DNA from: JBPYFK01 sp051984675
GTDB taxonomy: Bacteria; Actinomycetota; Actinomycetes; Mycobacteriales; Pseudonocardiaceae
Reading direction: 5' to 3'
Assembly: GCA_051984675.1 (NCBI GenBank)
Contig: JBPYFK010000098.1
Location: forward strand, 4,983 to 68,982
Length of the DNA stretch: 64,000 bases
Positions 40,669-49,700 of this stretch are shown here, piece after piece (positions within the stretch are counted from its first letter, which is position 1; every line of letters starts with the position of its first letter). The notes under the pieces are model-generated. The model saw only the letters and a list, made by a program, of their open reading frames with translations. It ran no database searches and was not told the DNA's origin. The translations under genes were made by a program, and so were the position numbers.

Positions 40669-41000
40669 GCGTCCGAACCGTGCTCGCCGGTCCGAACACG
40701 CACGACCGTCTCCACCGAGGTGACCCACACCTTGCCGTCGCCGACCCTGCCCGTACGGGCGGCTTCCACGACGCCCTCCACCACCTTGTCCACAGTGGCC
40801 TCATCGGTGAGGACCTCGACGCGGACCTTGTCCACGAAGTCCACGGTGTACTCGGCGCCCCGGTAGACCTCGGTGTGGCCCTTCTGCCGGCCGTAGCCCT
40901 GCGCCTGGGTAACCGTCAACCCGTGGACCCCGAGCCGGTGTAGGGACTCCTTGACCGCATCCAGCTTGTACGGCTGGATGATCCCGGTGACCAGCTTCAT
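40662..41000 (-). CDS. glnB: P-II nitrogen regulatory protein
   Basis: 112-residue P-II signalling protein (GlnK/GlnB) that senses 2-oxoglutarate and ATP/ADP and can block AmtB. It shows KLVTGIIQPYKLDAVKE at the start, the T-loop with the modifiable Tyr in YRGAEYTVDFV (Tyr51), the B-loop TGRVGDGKVWV near 83 and VRVRTGE. Overlaps the amtB stop (ATGA). In most actinobacteria glnD follows and modifies the T-loop Tyr; glnD is absent here. Confidence 0.96.
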   Translation of the reverse strand: MKLVTGIIQPYKLDAVKESLHRLGVHGLTVTQAQGYGRQKGHTEVYRGAEYTVDFVDKVRVEVLTDEATVDKVVEGVVEAARTGRVGDGKVWVTSVETVVRVRTGEHGSDAL

Positions 41001-42343
41001 GCGTTGCTTCCTTCCAAGGTGCGTCTGGTGTGCTCAACGCCGGGTTCGGCACCCACCGGCCGTGGCGCGGCACTGACGAGCTCGCCGAAGTGGTACGCGG
41101 TCTCGGCGTGCTCGGTCTCGTCGATTCCTTCCAGCTCGTCGTCCTCCGAAACCCGGAAGCCGATCGTGTACTTGATGGCCAGCCCGAGCAAGAGGCTGAG
41201 CAGGAACGAGTACGCCAGAACGGCGAACGCGCCCACCGCCTGCCGCCACAGTTGGTCGAAGCCGCCGCCGTAGAACAGCCCGTTCACGCCAGCCGGCGCG
41301 GCGTCCGAGGCGAAGAACCCGATCAGCAGGGTGCCGACCAGACCGCCGACCAGGTGTACGCCGACGACGTCCAGCGCGTCGTCGTAGCCGAATCGGAACT
41401 TCAGGCTCACGGCCAGGGCGCAGAGCACGCCGGCGATGGCGCCCACGGCGATCGCGCCCAGCGGGGTGACCGAGGAACAGGACGGGGTGATGGCCACCAG
41501 ACCGGCGACGATGCCCGAGGCGGCGCCGAGCGTCGTGGGGCGGCCATCGCGAATGCGCTCCACCAGCAACCAGCCGAGCATCGCCGCGCTGGTCGCGACG
41601 AAGGTGTTCACGAACACCACCGAGGCCGACGAGTCGGCCTTCAGCGCCGAACCCGCGTTGAAGCCGAACCAGCCGAACCACAGCAGCCCGGCGCCCAGCA
41701 CGACCAGCGGCAGGCTGTGCGGCTTCATCGACTCCTTCGGCCAGCCCTTGCGCTTACCCAGCACCAGCACCAGCGCGAGCGCTGCGGCACCTGAGTTGAT
41801 GTGCACCGCCGTCCCGCCGGCGAAGTCGATGGCTTTGAGGGAGTTGGCGATCCACCCGCCGTGTGCGGTCACGTGTCCGGCGGGGTCGGTGGTGTCGGTG
41901 TCGAAGACCCAGTGCGCGATCGGGAAGTACACGATCGTGGCCCACAGCCCGCCGAACAGCAGCCACGGTCCGAACCGGGCGCGGTCGGCGATGGCACCGG
42001 AGATCAACGCGACCGTGATGATCGCGAACATGGCCTGGAACGCGACGTAGGCCGTCGAGGGAATGGTGCCTTGCAGGGAATCCTTACCGAGCAGTCCCCG
42101 CAGGCCGAAGTACTCCGTGGGGGAGCCGAGCAAGCCGCCGCCGATGTCGTTGGAGAACGCCTCCGAGTAGCCGAACAGCACCCACAGAACGCCTACGACA
42201 CCAAGGCTGCCCAGACTCATCATCAGCATGTTCAGCACGCTCTTCGAACGCACCATGCCGCCGTAGAAGAATGCCAACCCCGGGGTCATGAGCAGGACCA
42301 GGGCGGAGCTGGCGAGGACCCAAGCGGTGTCACCGTTGTTCAA
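40997..42343 (-). CDS. amtB: Ammonium transporter
   Basis: 448-residue Amt/Rh channel with 11 helices. Recognisable are the N-terminal TAWVLASSALVLLMTPGLAFFYGG, the family signature with the pore His in DFAGGTAVHINSGAAALAL near residue 175 and the second pore His in VVGVHLVGGLVGTLLIG near 330. The cytosolic tail (SEDDELEGIDETEHAETAYH) is typical. It is co-translated with glnB. A GTAAC-N6-GAAAT half-site upstream could be bound by GlnR. Confidence 0.96.
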   Translation of the reverse strand: MNNGDTAWVLASSALVLLMTPGLAFFYGGMVRSKSVLNMLMMSLGSLGVVGVLWVLFGYSEAFSNDIGGGLLGSPTEYFGLRGLLGKDSLQGTIPSTAYVAFQAMFAIITVALISGAIADRARFGPWLLFGGLWATIVYFPIAHWVFDTDTTDPAGHVTAHGGWIANSLKAIDFAGGTAVHINSGAAALALVLVLGKRKGWPKESMKPHSLPLVVLGAGLLWFGWFGFNAGSALKADSSASVVFVNTFVATSAAMLGWLLVERIRDGRPTTLGAASGIVAGLVAITPSCSSVTPLGAIAVGAIAGVLCALAVSLKFRFGYDDALDVVGVHLVGGLVGTLLIGFFASDAAPAGVNGLFYGGGFDQLWRQAVGAFAVLAYSFLLSLLLGLAIKYTIGFRVSEDDELEGIDETEHAETAYHFGELVSAAPRPVGAEPGVEHTRRTLEGSNA

Positions 42344-42467
42344 CGTTGCCTCCCCGTGCCGAGCTGCGCTGACGTCACAGGGTGGAAGAGCGCTGTTTCA
42401 GGCGGAGGCGCCCCGTGTTTCCCAGCGATGAAATGACCGCCGGAAACTGTGAAATTCGGCCGCGAGA

Positions 42468-42483
42468 ATTTCCGCCGTGTTAC
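42468..42483 (-). promoter_or_regulatory. Possible GlnR half-box upstream of amtB
   Basis: GTAAC-ACGGCG-GAAAT on the minus strand matches the actinobacterial GlnR unit gTnAc-N6-GaAAc at 9 of 10 informative bases, 125-140 bp upstream of amtB. The second unit expected after another 6 bases is not present, so it is at best a half-site. The remaining 211-bp gap also contains GTTTCC / GGAAAC arms at 42417-42422 and 42442-42447. Confidence 0.4.
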
Positions 42484-42554
42484 AGGAATGCTAAGAATGC
42501 GCCGATCGGGTTCGTTCAAGCGTACGAACTCGATTCGGGCTTTCCGGCCGCGGC

Positions 42555-43952
42555 TCAGTCCAGCAGCGCGTCGACGAACGACCCTGGTTCGAACGGCGCC
42601 AAGTGGTCCGCCCCCTCGCCCAAGCCGACGAGCTTGACCGGTACGCCCAGCTCGCGCTGCACCTGGAAGACGATGCCCCCCTTGGCGGTGCCGTCGAGCT
42701 TGGTCAGCACGATGCCGGTGACATCGACGACGTCGGAGAACACCCGCGCCTGTGTCAGACCGTTCTGCCCGGTGGTCGCGTCCAGCACCAGCAGGACTTC
42801 GTCCACCTGGGCGCGCTTCTCGACCACCCGCTTGACCTTGCCGAGCTCGTCCATCAGCCCGGTCTTGGTGTGCAGGCGGCCGGCGGTGTCGATCAGTACC
42901 GCGTCCACGCCGTCGTCCGCTCCTCGGTTGACCGCCTCGAACGCGACGCTCGCGGGGTCGGCGCCCTCGCGACCGCGCACGATCTCGGCACCGACGCGTT
43001 CACCCCAGGTTGCGAGTTGCTCCACGGCGGCGGCGCGGAACGTGTCGGCGGCGCCGAGCAACACCTTGCGCCCGTCCGCGACCAGCACCCGGGCGAGCTT
43101 GCCGGTGGTGGTGGTCTTGCCGGTGCCGTTGACCCCGACGACCAGCACGACGGCCGGCTTCCCGCCGTCGGTGGGGTCACCGTGCGGCAGTGCCTGCACC
43201 GACCGCTCCAGGTCGGGGTGCAGGGCGTCCACGAGGACCTCCCGCAGCAGCCCGTGCACGCCCTCGGACGTACGGATGCCTTGGGAAGCGATCTCCGAGC
43301 GCAGCCGCTCGGTGATCTCGGTGGTGGTGGCCGCGCCCAGGTCGGCCATCAGCAGCGTGTCCTCGATCTCCTCCCACGAATCCTCGTCCAGGTCGCCCGC
43401 GCCGAGCAGCCCGAGCAGGCTCTGGCCAAGCGTGGACCGCGACCGCGAAAGCCGGCTCCTGAGGCGTTCCAGGCGTCCGGCGGTCGGCTCGATCTCCTCG
43501 GCCAGCTCTTCCGCCGTCGGCTGGGCAGGGATGGTCGTCTCCACCTCGGGAGCTTCCGCTGTCCCGACCTCCGAGATCGGGGCCTCGGAGGTCGGGGCCT
43601 CGGAGGTCTCTTCGGTCTCTTCGGCGGTGAGCAGGTCCCCGTTGGGCAGCGTCACGTCCACGATTCCGCGCCGCTCGCTGTCCCTCGGCACCGCGGCGTC
43701 CTCCCCGACGCCGGGCTCGCCGTTGGTCTCCGTGCGTTCCCGGGTCGGGTGCTCTGGCGCGGCGGTGCCGCCACCACTGGACAGGCTGATGCCGCCGCCG
43801 GCCTGGTAACCCCCCTTGGGGGGCTGGGCCTCAGCCTCGCGCCGGCCGAGGGTGATCCGCCGCCGACGGTTGAGCAGCAGGCCCGCGACCACCGCGATGG
43901 CCAGCAACACGAGGACAGCAACGACGATCAGAGTCAAGGTCGTGGTGGACAC
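42555..43952 (-). CDS. ftsY: Signal recognition particle receptor FtsY
   Basis: 465-residue SRP receptor GTPase. It begins with a membrane helix (LTLIVVAVLVLLAIAVVAGLLL) as in other actinobacteria, followed by an acidic A domain of about 130 residues containing SEAPT repeats, then the NG domain with VVGVNGTGKTTTTGKLA near 268, DTAGRLHTKTGLMDELG near 350 and TKLDGTAKGG near 415. ATG at 43952; divergent from anmK. It is separated from smc by the anmK-symporter pair, unlike the adjacent smc-ftsY order of M. tuberculosis. Confidence 0.96.
   Translation of the reverse strand: MSTTTLTLIVVAVLVLLAIAVVAGLLLNRRRRITLGRREAEAQPPKGGYQAGGGISLSSGGGTAAPEHPTRERTETNGEPGVGEDAAVPRDSERRGIVDVTLPNGDLLTAEETEETSEAPTSEAPISEVGTAEAPEVETTIPAQPTAEELAEEIEPTAGRLERLRSRLSRSRSTLGQSLLGLLGAGDLDEDSWEEIEDTLLMADLGAATTTEITERLRSEIASQGIRTSEGVHGLLREVLVDALHPDLERSVQALPHGDPTDGGKPAVVLVVGVNGTGKTTTTGKLARVLVADGRKVLLGAADTFRAAAVEQLATWGERVGAEIVRGREGADPASVAFEAVNRGADDGVDAVLIDTAGRLHTKTGLMDELGKVKRVVEKRAQVDEVLLVLDATTGQNGLTQARVFSDVVDVTGIVLTKLDGTAKGGIVFQVQRELGVPVKLVGLGEGADHLAPFEPGSFVDALLD
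43566..43610. repeat. Three 15-bp tandem units in ftsY
   Basis: Units 43566-43580, 43581-43595 and 43596-43610 follow GNCCTCNGAGNTCNN. They encode the pentapeptides (E)TSEAP, TSEAP and ISEVG in the acidic N-terminal domain; 9-bp copies of TCTTCGG-type sequence follow. Confidence 0.8.
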
Positions 43953-44083
43953 ACCAGCATTTTCCCACCCGAGGTCCGCCCGCTTCCCGCTGCCCTGGGT
44001 GGGCCGGTCAACCGGGTGGGTAATTCACCAACCTTCTGGGGTCATCGCTTGCACGTCACCGAATTGTGCACTAGACCACAAAG

Positions 44084-45295
44084 ATGGAGTTCTGGCGGGT
44101 GATCGGCCTCCTCTCCGGCACGTCGATGGACGGCATCGACGTCGCCGCCGCCGAGATACGCCTCGATTCGGATGTCGTCCAGCTGCGCCCCCTCGGCCAC
44201 ACCGAGACGGACTACCCGGCTGACCTGCGTCAACGACTGGTCGCGGCGCTGCCCCCGGGGACGTGCGACGCGGGTGAGCTGTGCGCGCTGGACACCGAGG
44301 TGGGCCAGGCGTTCGCGGACGCGGCGGTGCGCGGGATCCATGGGCTCGCGGGCGGCTCGGCCGACCTGGTGGCCAGTCTCGGCCAGACGCTCTTCCACTG
44401 GGTGGACGGCGGCCGTGCGCGGGGCACGCTCCAGCTCGGGCAGCCCGCGTGGATCGCGGAGGCCACCGGCTTGCCGGTCGTGTCCGACCTGCGGACCAGG
44501 GATGTGGCCGCGGGCGGGCATGGCGCTCCCCTCGCGGGGATTCTCGACACGTTATGGCTGTCCAGCCCTGGCGCTGCCGAGACGAAGGTCGCGCTGAACA
44601 TCGGCGGGATCGCCAACATCACCGTCGTGAACGGCACCCGACCGCTCTCCTACGACGTCGGGCCGGGGAACGCGCTGCTCGACGCCGCCGCCGATGTCGT
44701 CTCCGGCGGGCGCGCGGCGCGGGACGCCGGCGGGCGCCTCGCCGCCAGCGGATCGGTCGTGCCCGAACTGCTGAACGTGTTGCTGGCTGACCCCTACTAC
44801 CGGGCGCCCCCACCGAAATCCACCGGCAAGGAACACTTCAACGGCCAGTACTTGCGCCGGGTCCTCGCCGATTTCCCGACGGTATCGGGGCCGGACCTGC
44901 TGGCCACGCTGACCGAACTCACCGCCGCGACCGTCGCCGACGCCTGCCGGCAGCACGGCGCACGCAAGGTCGTCGCCGCTGGCGGCGGCGTGCACAACCC
45001 CGCGCTGATGGCGGCGCTTGCCCGGCGGCTGGCGGGCCCCGAACTCGTCACCAGCGACGACTTCGGGCTGCCCGCCGACGGTAAGGAGGCATACCTGGCC
45101 GCCTTGCTCGGTGCCCTCACCGTCCACGGCCTGCCCGGCAACGTCCCCAGCACCACCGGAGCCCGTGGCCCGCGACTGCTCGGCAGCATCACGCCCGGAG
45201 CCGAGCCGCTGTCCCTGCCGCCACCGGCCACTGCGCCGGTGAAACACGTGCGAGTGCTCAGCAGAGAGGAGCCGCCGTGCGCCCCCTCGACCTGA
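44084..45295 (+). CDS. anmK: Anhydro-N-acetylmuramic acid kinase
   Basis: Phosphorylates and opens 1,6-anhydro-MurNAc during peptidoglycan recycling. The 403-residue ASKHA-fold protein has RVIGLLSGTSMDGIDVA near residue 5 (with the catalytic Asp), LNIGGIANITVVNG near 172, YDVGPGNALLDAA near 190 and AAGGGVHNPALM near 298. It precedes an overlapping symporter gene (19 bp overlap), suggesting uptake plus phosphorylation of a wall sugar. On the opposite strand to its neighbours ftsY and smc. Confidence 0.94.
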   Translation: MEFWRVIGLLSGTSMDGIDVAAAEIRLDSDVVQLRPLGHTETDYPADLRQRLVAALPPGTCDAGELCALDTEVGQAFADAAVRGIHGLAGGSADLVASLGQTLFHWVDGGRARGTLQLGQPAWIAEATGLPVVSDLRTRDVAAGGHGAPLAGILDTLWLSSPGAAETKVALNIGGIANITVVNGTRPLSYDVGPGNALLDAAADVVSGGRAARDAGGRLAASGSVVPELLNVLLADPYYRAPPPKSTGKEHFNGQYLRRVLADFPTVSGPDLLATLTELTAATVADACRQHGARKVVAAGGGVHNPALMAALARRLAGPELVTSDDFGLPADGKEAYLAALLGALTVHGLPGNVPSTTGARGPRLLGSITPGAEPLSLPPPATAPVKHVRVLSREEPPCAPST

Positions 45296-46791
45296 CGGTG
45301 ATCGTGCTGTACCTGATAGCGATGCCGCTGCTCGGCCTGGCCGTCGGCGGAAGGCAGCGCGGTTCCCGGGACTATTTCGTCGGCAGCCGGCAACTGCCGT
45401 GGTGGGCCGTGTGCTTCTCGGTGGTAGCGACCGAGACCTCCACACTGACGGTGATCAGCGTGCCGACCGTGGCCTACCTGGGGTCCTTCACCTACCTGCA
45501 ACTGGCGTTGGGCTACCTGATCGGGCGAGCAGTGGTCGCGTTCGTCCTGCTGCCCAGGTACTACGCCGGAAACCTGGTCAGCGCCTACGCCTTCCTCGGC
45601 CAGCGATTCGGCGGCGGCATGCAGGGCATGGCCTCAGTGACGTTCCTGATCACTCGCCTGCTTGCGGAGGGGCTGCGCCTGTTCGCCGCCGCGATCCCGG
45701 TGAAGGTGATGCTGGATTCGCTGCATGTCCCCATGCGGTACTGGCAGATCGTCCTGGTGCTGTCACTGCTGACGATCGTCTACACCTACCTCGGCGGTAT
45801 CCGGGCGGTCGTCTGGGTCGACGTCGTGCAGATGTCGATCTACCTCGTCGGTGCGGTGGTCGCGACCGTCCTGCTGGTGGGCGAGCTACCCCCGGGGTGG
45901 GCCGACGTCGCGCTGTCGCACGGGAAGTTCAAGCTGTTCGACTTCACGTCGTCCATCGTCACCCAGCAGTACTCCTTCCTCGCCGCCGTACTCGGCGGCG
46001 CGGTGTTCGCCATGGGATCGCACGGCGCCGACCAGCTCATGGTGCAGCGCCTGCTGGCGTGCAAGAACCTGCGAGACGGCCAGCGCGCACTGATCGGCAG
46101 TGGCCTGGTCGTGCTGGTGCAGTTCGCGCTGTTCACCTTCCTCGGCACGCTGCTGTGGGGGTTCTACGGCGGCAAGAGCCCGTCCGCGCTGGGCATGGGC
46201 AGCAAGGACGAGCTGTTTCCCCGGTTCATCGTCGAGCACCTGCCGCCCGGCCTGTCCGGGCTGCTGATCGCGGGCATCCTGGCGGCGGCGATGGGCTCAC
46301 TGGCGGCGGCCCTGAACTCGCTTTCTTCGTCCACAGTGGACGACTTGTACCAGCGGGTCGGCCGCGGCGACCTCGACGACGACGCGGCGCTGCGGCTGGG
46401 AAGGCTGTGGACGCTGATCTGGGCGGCAGCGCTGGCGGTGCTCGCGTCGATGTTCACGACCACGAACAACCCGGTGGTTGAGGTTGGCCTGAGCATCGCC
46501 GGCTATACGTATGGCGCGCTGCTCGGCGCGTTCTTCCTGGGGTTGTGGGTCAAAAGGGCACGCCAGTCCGACGCGATGATCGCGTTCGTGATCACCGTCG
46601 TCGTGGTGCTGCTGCTGGTGTTCGCCGTGACCTTCCCCACCGGCTCGGGTGGCCGCTCCTCACTGGCCTTCCCCTGGTACACGCCGGCCGGCGTGGTCGT
46701 GACGTTGCTTGTGGGTGGCGCGCTCGCGCTGCGGCACGCCAGAACCGGCGGGAAGGCGCCGGAAGCGGAGGAAACCCGAGCCAGGAGATGA
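45277..46791 (+). CDS. Sodium:solute symporter (SSS family)
   Basis: 504-residue transporter with about 13 helices. Family features include SRDYFVGSRQLPWWAVCFSVVATETSTLT across the first helices (split), YLGGIRAVVWVDVVQM near 172, HGADQLMVQRLLACKN near 250 and ALNSLSSSTVDDLYQR near 345, the sodium-binding helix 8 equivalent. The substrate of SSS members is often a sugar, amino acid or sialic acid; the link to anmK makes an amino sugar likely but unproven. The GTG start follows AGAGGAG. Ends 6 bp from the stop of smc on the other strand. Confidence 0.92.
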   Translation: MRPLDLTVIVLYLIAMPLLGLAVGGRQRGSRDYFVGSRQLPWWAVCFSVVATETSTLTVISVPTVAYLGSFTYLQLALGYLIGRAVVAFVLLPRYYAGNLVSAYAFLGQRFGGGMQGMASVTFLITRLLAEGLRLFAAAIPVKVMLDSLHVPMRYWQIVLVLSLLTIVYTYLGGIRAVVWVDVVQMSIYLVGAVVATVLLVGELPPGWADVALSHGKFKLFDFTSSIVTQQYSFLAAVLGGAVFAMGSHGADQLMVQRLLACKNLRDGQRALIGSGLVVLVQFALFTFLGTLLWGFYGGKSPSALGMGSKDELFPRFIVEHLPPGLSGLLIAGILAAAMGSLAAALNSLSSSTVDDLYQRVGRGDLDDDAALRLGRLWTLIWAAALAVLASMFTTTNNPVVEVGLSIAGYTYGALLGAFFLGLWVKRARQSDAMIAFVITVVVVLLLVFAVTFPTGSGGRSSLAFPWYTPAGVVVTLLVGGALALRHARTGGKAPEAEETRARR

Positions 46792-46797
46792 CCCGAG

Positions 46798-49700
46798 CTA
46801 CTCGGCCGACGAATCGGCCGCCCCCTGCGGCTGGCTCTCAAGGTTCGGCTGGGCCTCAACGTCGGGCTGGGCCTCAACGTCGGGCTGGCTCTCGATCTTT
46901 TCACCGCGCAGCCGCTGCGAGATCACGGTCGTGATCCCGTCGCCGCGCATGCTGACGCCGTAGAGCGCGTCGGCGATCTCCATCGTCGGCTTCTGGTGCG
47001 TGATGATGAGCAGCTGCGATGTGGTGCGCAGCTCGTTGAGCAGCGTGATCAGCCGGCGGAGGTTGGTGTCGTCCAGCGCCGCCTCGACCTCGTCGAGCAC
47101 GTAGAACGGCGAGGGCCGGGCACGGAAGATCGACACCAGCATGGCGACCGCCGTCAGCGACTTCTCCCCACCGGACAGCAGGGACAGGCGCTTGACCTTC
47201 TTGCCCGGCGGCCGGGCCTCCACCTCAACCCCGGTGTTGAGCATGTCGTCCGGGTCGGTGAGCGTCAGGCGGCCCGCCCCACCCGGGAACAGCACGGAGA
47301 ACACCTTCTCGAACTCGACGGCCACATCCTCGAACGCTGACCGGAAGACCTCCAGGATCTTCTCGTCGACGTCCTTGACCACGTCGAGCAGGTCCCGGCG
47401 GGTCGCCTTGAGGTCTTCGAGCTGGGTGGACAGGAACTTGTACCGCTCCTCCAGCGCCGCGTACTCCTCCAACGCCAGCGGGTTGACCTTGCCGAGTTGG
47501 GCGAGGTCCTTCTCCGCGCGCTTCGCCCTGCGCTCCTGGGTCTGGCGGTCGTAGGGCACCGACGGCGGTTCGCTGACCTGCTCGCCGCGCTCCTTCGCCG
47601 TCTCGTACTCGGCGATCTCCGTCGGGCTCGGCGGCACCGGCACGGTCGGACCGTACTCGTCGACCAGCTCCTCAAGCCCGATCCCGTACTCTTCGATGAT
47701 CTTGTTCTCGAGCTGCTCGATGCGCAGCCGCTGCTCGGCGCGCACGACTTCGTCCCGGTGGACGGCGTCGGTCAGCTTCTCCAGCTCACCCGAGAGTTCG
47801 CGGACCCGCTTGCGCAGCTCGTTGAGCGCCTGCTCGTGCTCGGCCTGCTGCGCCTGCGCCGCATCCCGTTCCCCGGTGGCCGCGCGCAGCGACACCGCGA
47901 TCCGGTCCAGCGCGGTCTGGCAGCCGTCGACCACGGCCCGGGCCACCCTTGCGCCGCGCTCGCGGGCCTTGCGTGCCGCTTCCGCCCTGGCACGAGCCTC
48001 GCGCTCCTGCCGGGCGGCCCGGCGCAGCTGGTCGGCCTTGCCGTGCACCGAACGCGCCCGCTCCTCGGCGGTGCGCTGGGCCAGCCGGGCGTCCATCTCC
48101 TCCTGCCGGACCCGGGTCAGCTCGCCGCTGAGCCGGTCCCGCTCGGTGGTGTCCGGCTCGGGCTGCTCGTCCTGCTCGATCTGGACGACGTCGAGCCGTT
48201 CCTCCAGCTCCGCGAGCTTCTCCAGCGCCTCCGACCGCGACTTCTCGACCTTGTCGCGCTGCGTGCGCAGCCGTTCCACCTCGGCGACAGCGGACTTCGC
48301 CGCCCGCTGGAGGCTGGCCAGCCGCTCGGAGCTGCGCGCTTTCTGCACCCGTGCCTCGGACACCTGCTCCTCGGCGGCGCGGACCTCGGCACGGCGGGCC
48401 TGTTCCTCGGCCCGCGCGCCTTCCAGCGCGGCGGAGTGCTGCTCCAAGCGGCGCTCCGCGGCGGCGAGTTCGCGCTCCGCGTCTTCGACCGCGGCTTGGA
48501 CCTCGATGACGCTCTGCGCATCGCTCGACCCGCCGTTGGCCCAGTGGCCACCGACGACGTCGCCGTCAGACGTCACCACGCGGACGTCCGGGTGACGCTC
48601 GACGATCCGCTTCGCGGTCGCGAGGTCGCCGACCACGGCCGTGCGGTCCAGAGCGCGCTGGACCGCCGGGCGCAGGACGTCAGGGGCGCGAACCAGGTCG
48701 ATCGCCCAGCGCCCGGCGCCGTCGAGTTCCGGGCCGTCCAGGTCCGGCCAGCTCGACCGGTCGACCTCCCCGGAGGACCCGATCAGGACCGTCGCCCGCC
48801 CGGAATCGTCGGTCTTCAGCAGTTCGAGTGCGGTGACGGCGTCCGCCACTCCGGTGACGGCGACCGCCTCCGCGACCGGCCCGAACGCCGCTGCGACGGC
48901 AGTCTCCGCGCCCGGCTCGACCGTGACCAGCTGCGCGACCGACCCGAGCAGTCCAGGCAGCCGCTCGCCGGCCGACAGCAGCGCCCCCGCACCGTCCTTG
49001 CGCTGCAACCCCAGCGACAGCGCCTCCACGCGCGCCTTCCACGACGCGATCTCGCGCTCGGCCGTCCGCTCGGCCTTGACCAGCTCCTCCACCCGCTCCC
49101 GGGCCGCCGCGCGGGCCTGCTCGGCCTCGGCGCGCCGCTCCCCGAGTTCGGCGTCGTCGGCGTCCTCGTGCCCGGCCTCCTCAGCGTCGTCGTGCGCGCG
49201 CTGCGCCTCCTCGGCACGTTCCTGGGCCTCCGCGAGCGACGCCGAAAGCCGCTCCAGCTCGTCGGCGGTCGCGGAGACCTTGCTGCGGGTCGACTCGACC
49301 TGCCCGGACAGCCGGGCCACACCCTCCCGGCGGTCCGCGATGGCCCGCACGGCAGCCATGTGCTGCTGCTCGGCGTCCTTGAGCGCGCTCTCCATCTCGG
49401 TGCGGCGCTCGACGACCTCGGCGAGTGCTTCCTGCGCGCGCTCGGCCTGCTCCTGCAACGACTCTTCCTTGGCCGCGACCTCCTCGGCCTCGCGCTCCAA
49501 GTCCTCCGGGTCGCGGCCGAAGCGCTGCTCCTCAGCGTGCGAGGACAGGTGCTTGTCACGTTCTTCGGCCAGCCGCAGCGTGCCGCGCAGGCGCTCCTCC
49601 AAGGCGGACAGCCGGTACCAGGTGTCCTGCGCCCGGCTCAGCCTCGGCGCGTCCGCGGCCACCTTCTCCTCGTAGTCCTTCTCCTCGGATTGGGCGTACT

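Noticed and set aside
42417..42483. A full GlnR operator upstream of amtB
   Set aside because: Only one gTnAc-N6-GaAAc unit is present. The second unit at the required spacing is missing, so only a half-site is reported.
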